64,000 nt of DNA from Gari tellinella (Eukaryota; Mollusca; Bivalvia; Cardiida; Psammobiidae). The DNA is taken from NCBI GenBank assembly GCA_922989275.2, contig OV277859.1:84688198-84752197 (forward strand), read 5' to 3'. Both the position numbers and the translations under genes were made by a program. The notes under the pieces were generated by a model, which was not told the origin of the DNA, ran no database searches, and saw only the letters and a list, made by a program, of their open reading frames with translations. Shown here piece after piece: positions 63,834 to 64,000 of this stretch. Within the stretch, counting starts at the first letter, position 1, and each line of letters starts with the position of its first letter.

Positions 63834-64000
63834 ACACATTGATAAACACACCCAAAGCACATACATACAAGAAGGGTTCAAATGTTGGAGCCACCACTGT
63901 ATGGTTAGTTTAACCCTTATAATAATTAACCCTTAGCCCGCCAAATAAATTGTCGTCTGCTATATTTCTCGTCTGCTTCAAGTTTCAAAGTGCTTCAAAG

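Noticed and set aside
34000..63900. CRISPR-like array of regularly spaced palindromes
   Set aside because: Spacing and length are irregular, units are 130-370 bp with TTAA edges, and the genome is animal. They are MITEs.

Overview
The window looks like nuclear DNA of a bivalve mollusc. It is AT-rich and intron-rich, has no prokaryotic gene organisation, and is saturated with invertebrate repeats: V-SINE-like tRNA SINEs, CR1-type LINEs with PHD fingers, long hairpin MITEs, and bivalve-style repeats with internal tandem arrays. The species cannot be fixed from the sequence alone.

One conventional gene is well supported: a complete nine-exon gene for mitochondrial NAD kinase 2 (NADK2), on the + strand from 25917 to 44115. 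All splice junctions are GT/AG with matching phases and give a 430-residue protein. The rest is mobile DNA or unassigned sequence.

Region 1-19.5 kb: a tRNA-derived SINE (1.1-1.35 kb); a 2.2-kb transposon whose ends are tandem GGGTCGTTTCGGCC units, inserted in a hairpin MITE (1.8-4.1 kb); a 2.2-kb transposon with CACGGA-rich ends carrying a Ulp1-protease/PHD reading frame that is itself split by a 733-bp hAT-like element (4.75-7.0 kb); a 1.9-kb inverted-repeat element (7.0-8.9 kb); a foldback element (11.7-12.1 kb); a 479-bp TRIM (miniature LTR retrotransposon) whose LTRs contain the 5S rRNA promoter region, with a tRNA-Leu primer-binding site (14.7-15.2 kb); and a decayed CR1-like LINE on the minus strand whose N-terminus encodes a 2A-like motif followed by a PHD finger (15.8-19.2 kb).

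Region 19.5-25.9 kb: a 5.45-kb element with long, internally repeated terminal inverted repeats and a perfect 9-bp target duplication (Mutator-like). It sits between two inverted copies of a short promoter-like segment containing a YY1/TISU-type ATGGCCGC site. The right-hand copy lies about 110 bp upstream of the NADK2 start codon.

Region 25.9-44.1 kb: NADK2. Intron 1 (7.1 kb) holds a hAT-like element and a CR1 LINE with a full-length ORF2 but an ORF1 broken by two in-frame stops. Later introns hold TTAA-flanked palindromic MITEs, long pearl/Helentron-like repeats with a tandem array of about 155 bp, and a perfect 32-bp hairpin just after the exon 3 splice donor.

Region 44.1-64 kb: no gene recognised. 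It is a dense field of hairpin MITEs (families called A to F here), two V-SINE-like copies, an hAT-like element and a pearl-like repeat. Many short reading frames in this part are translations of the same palindromes.
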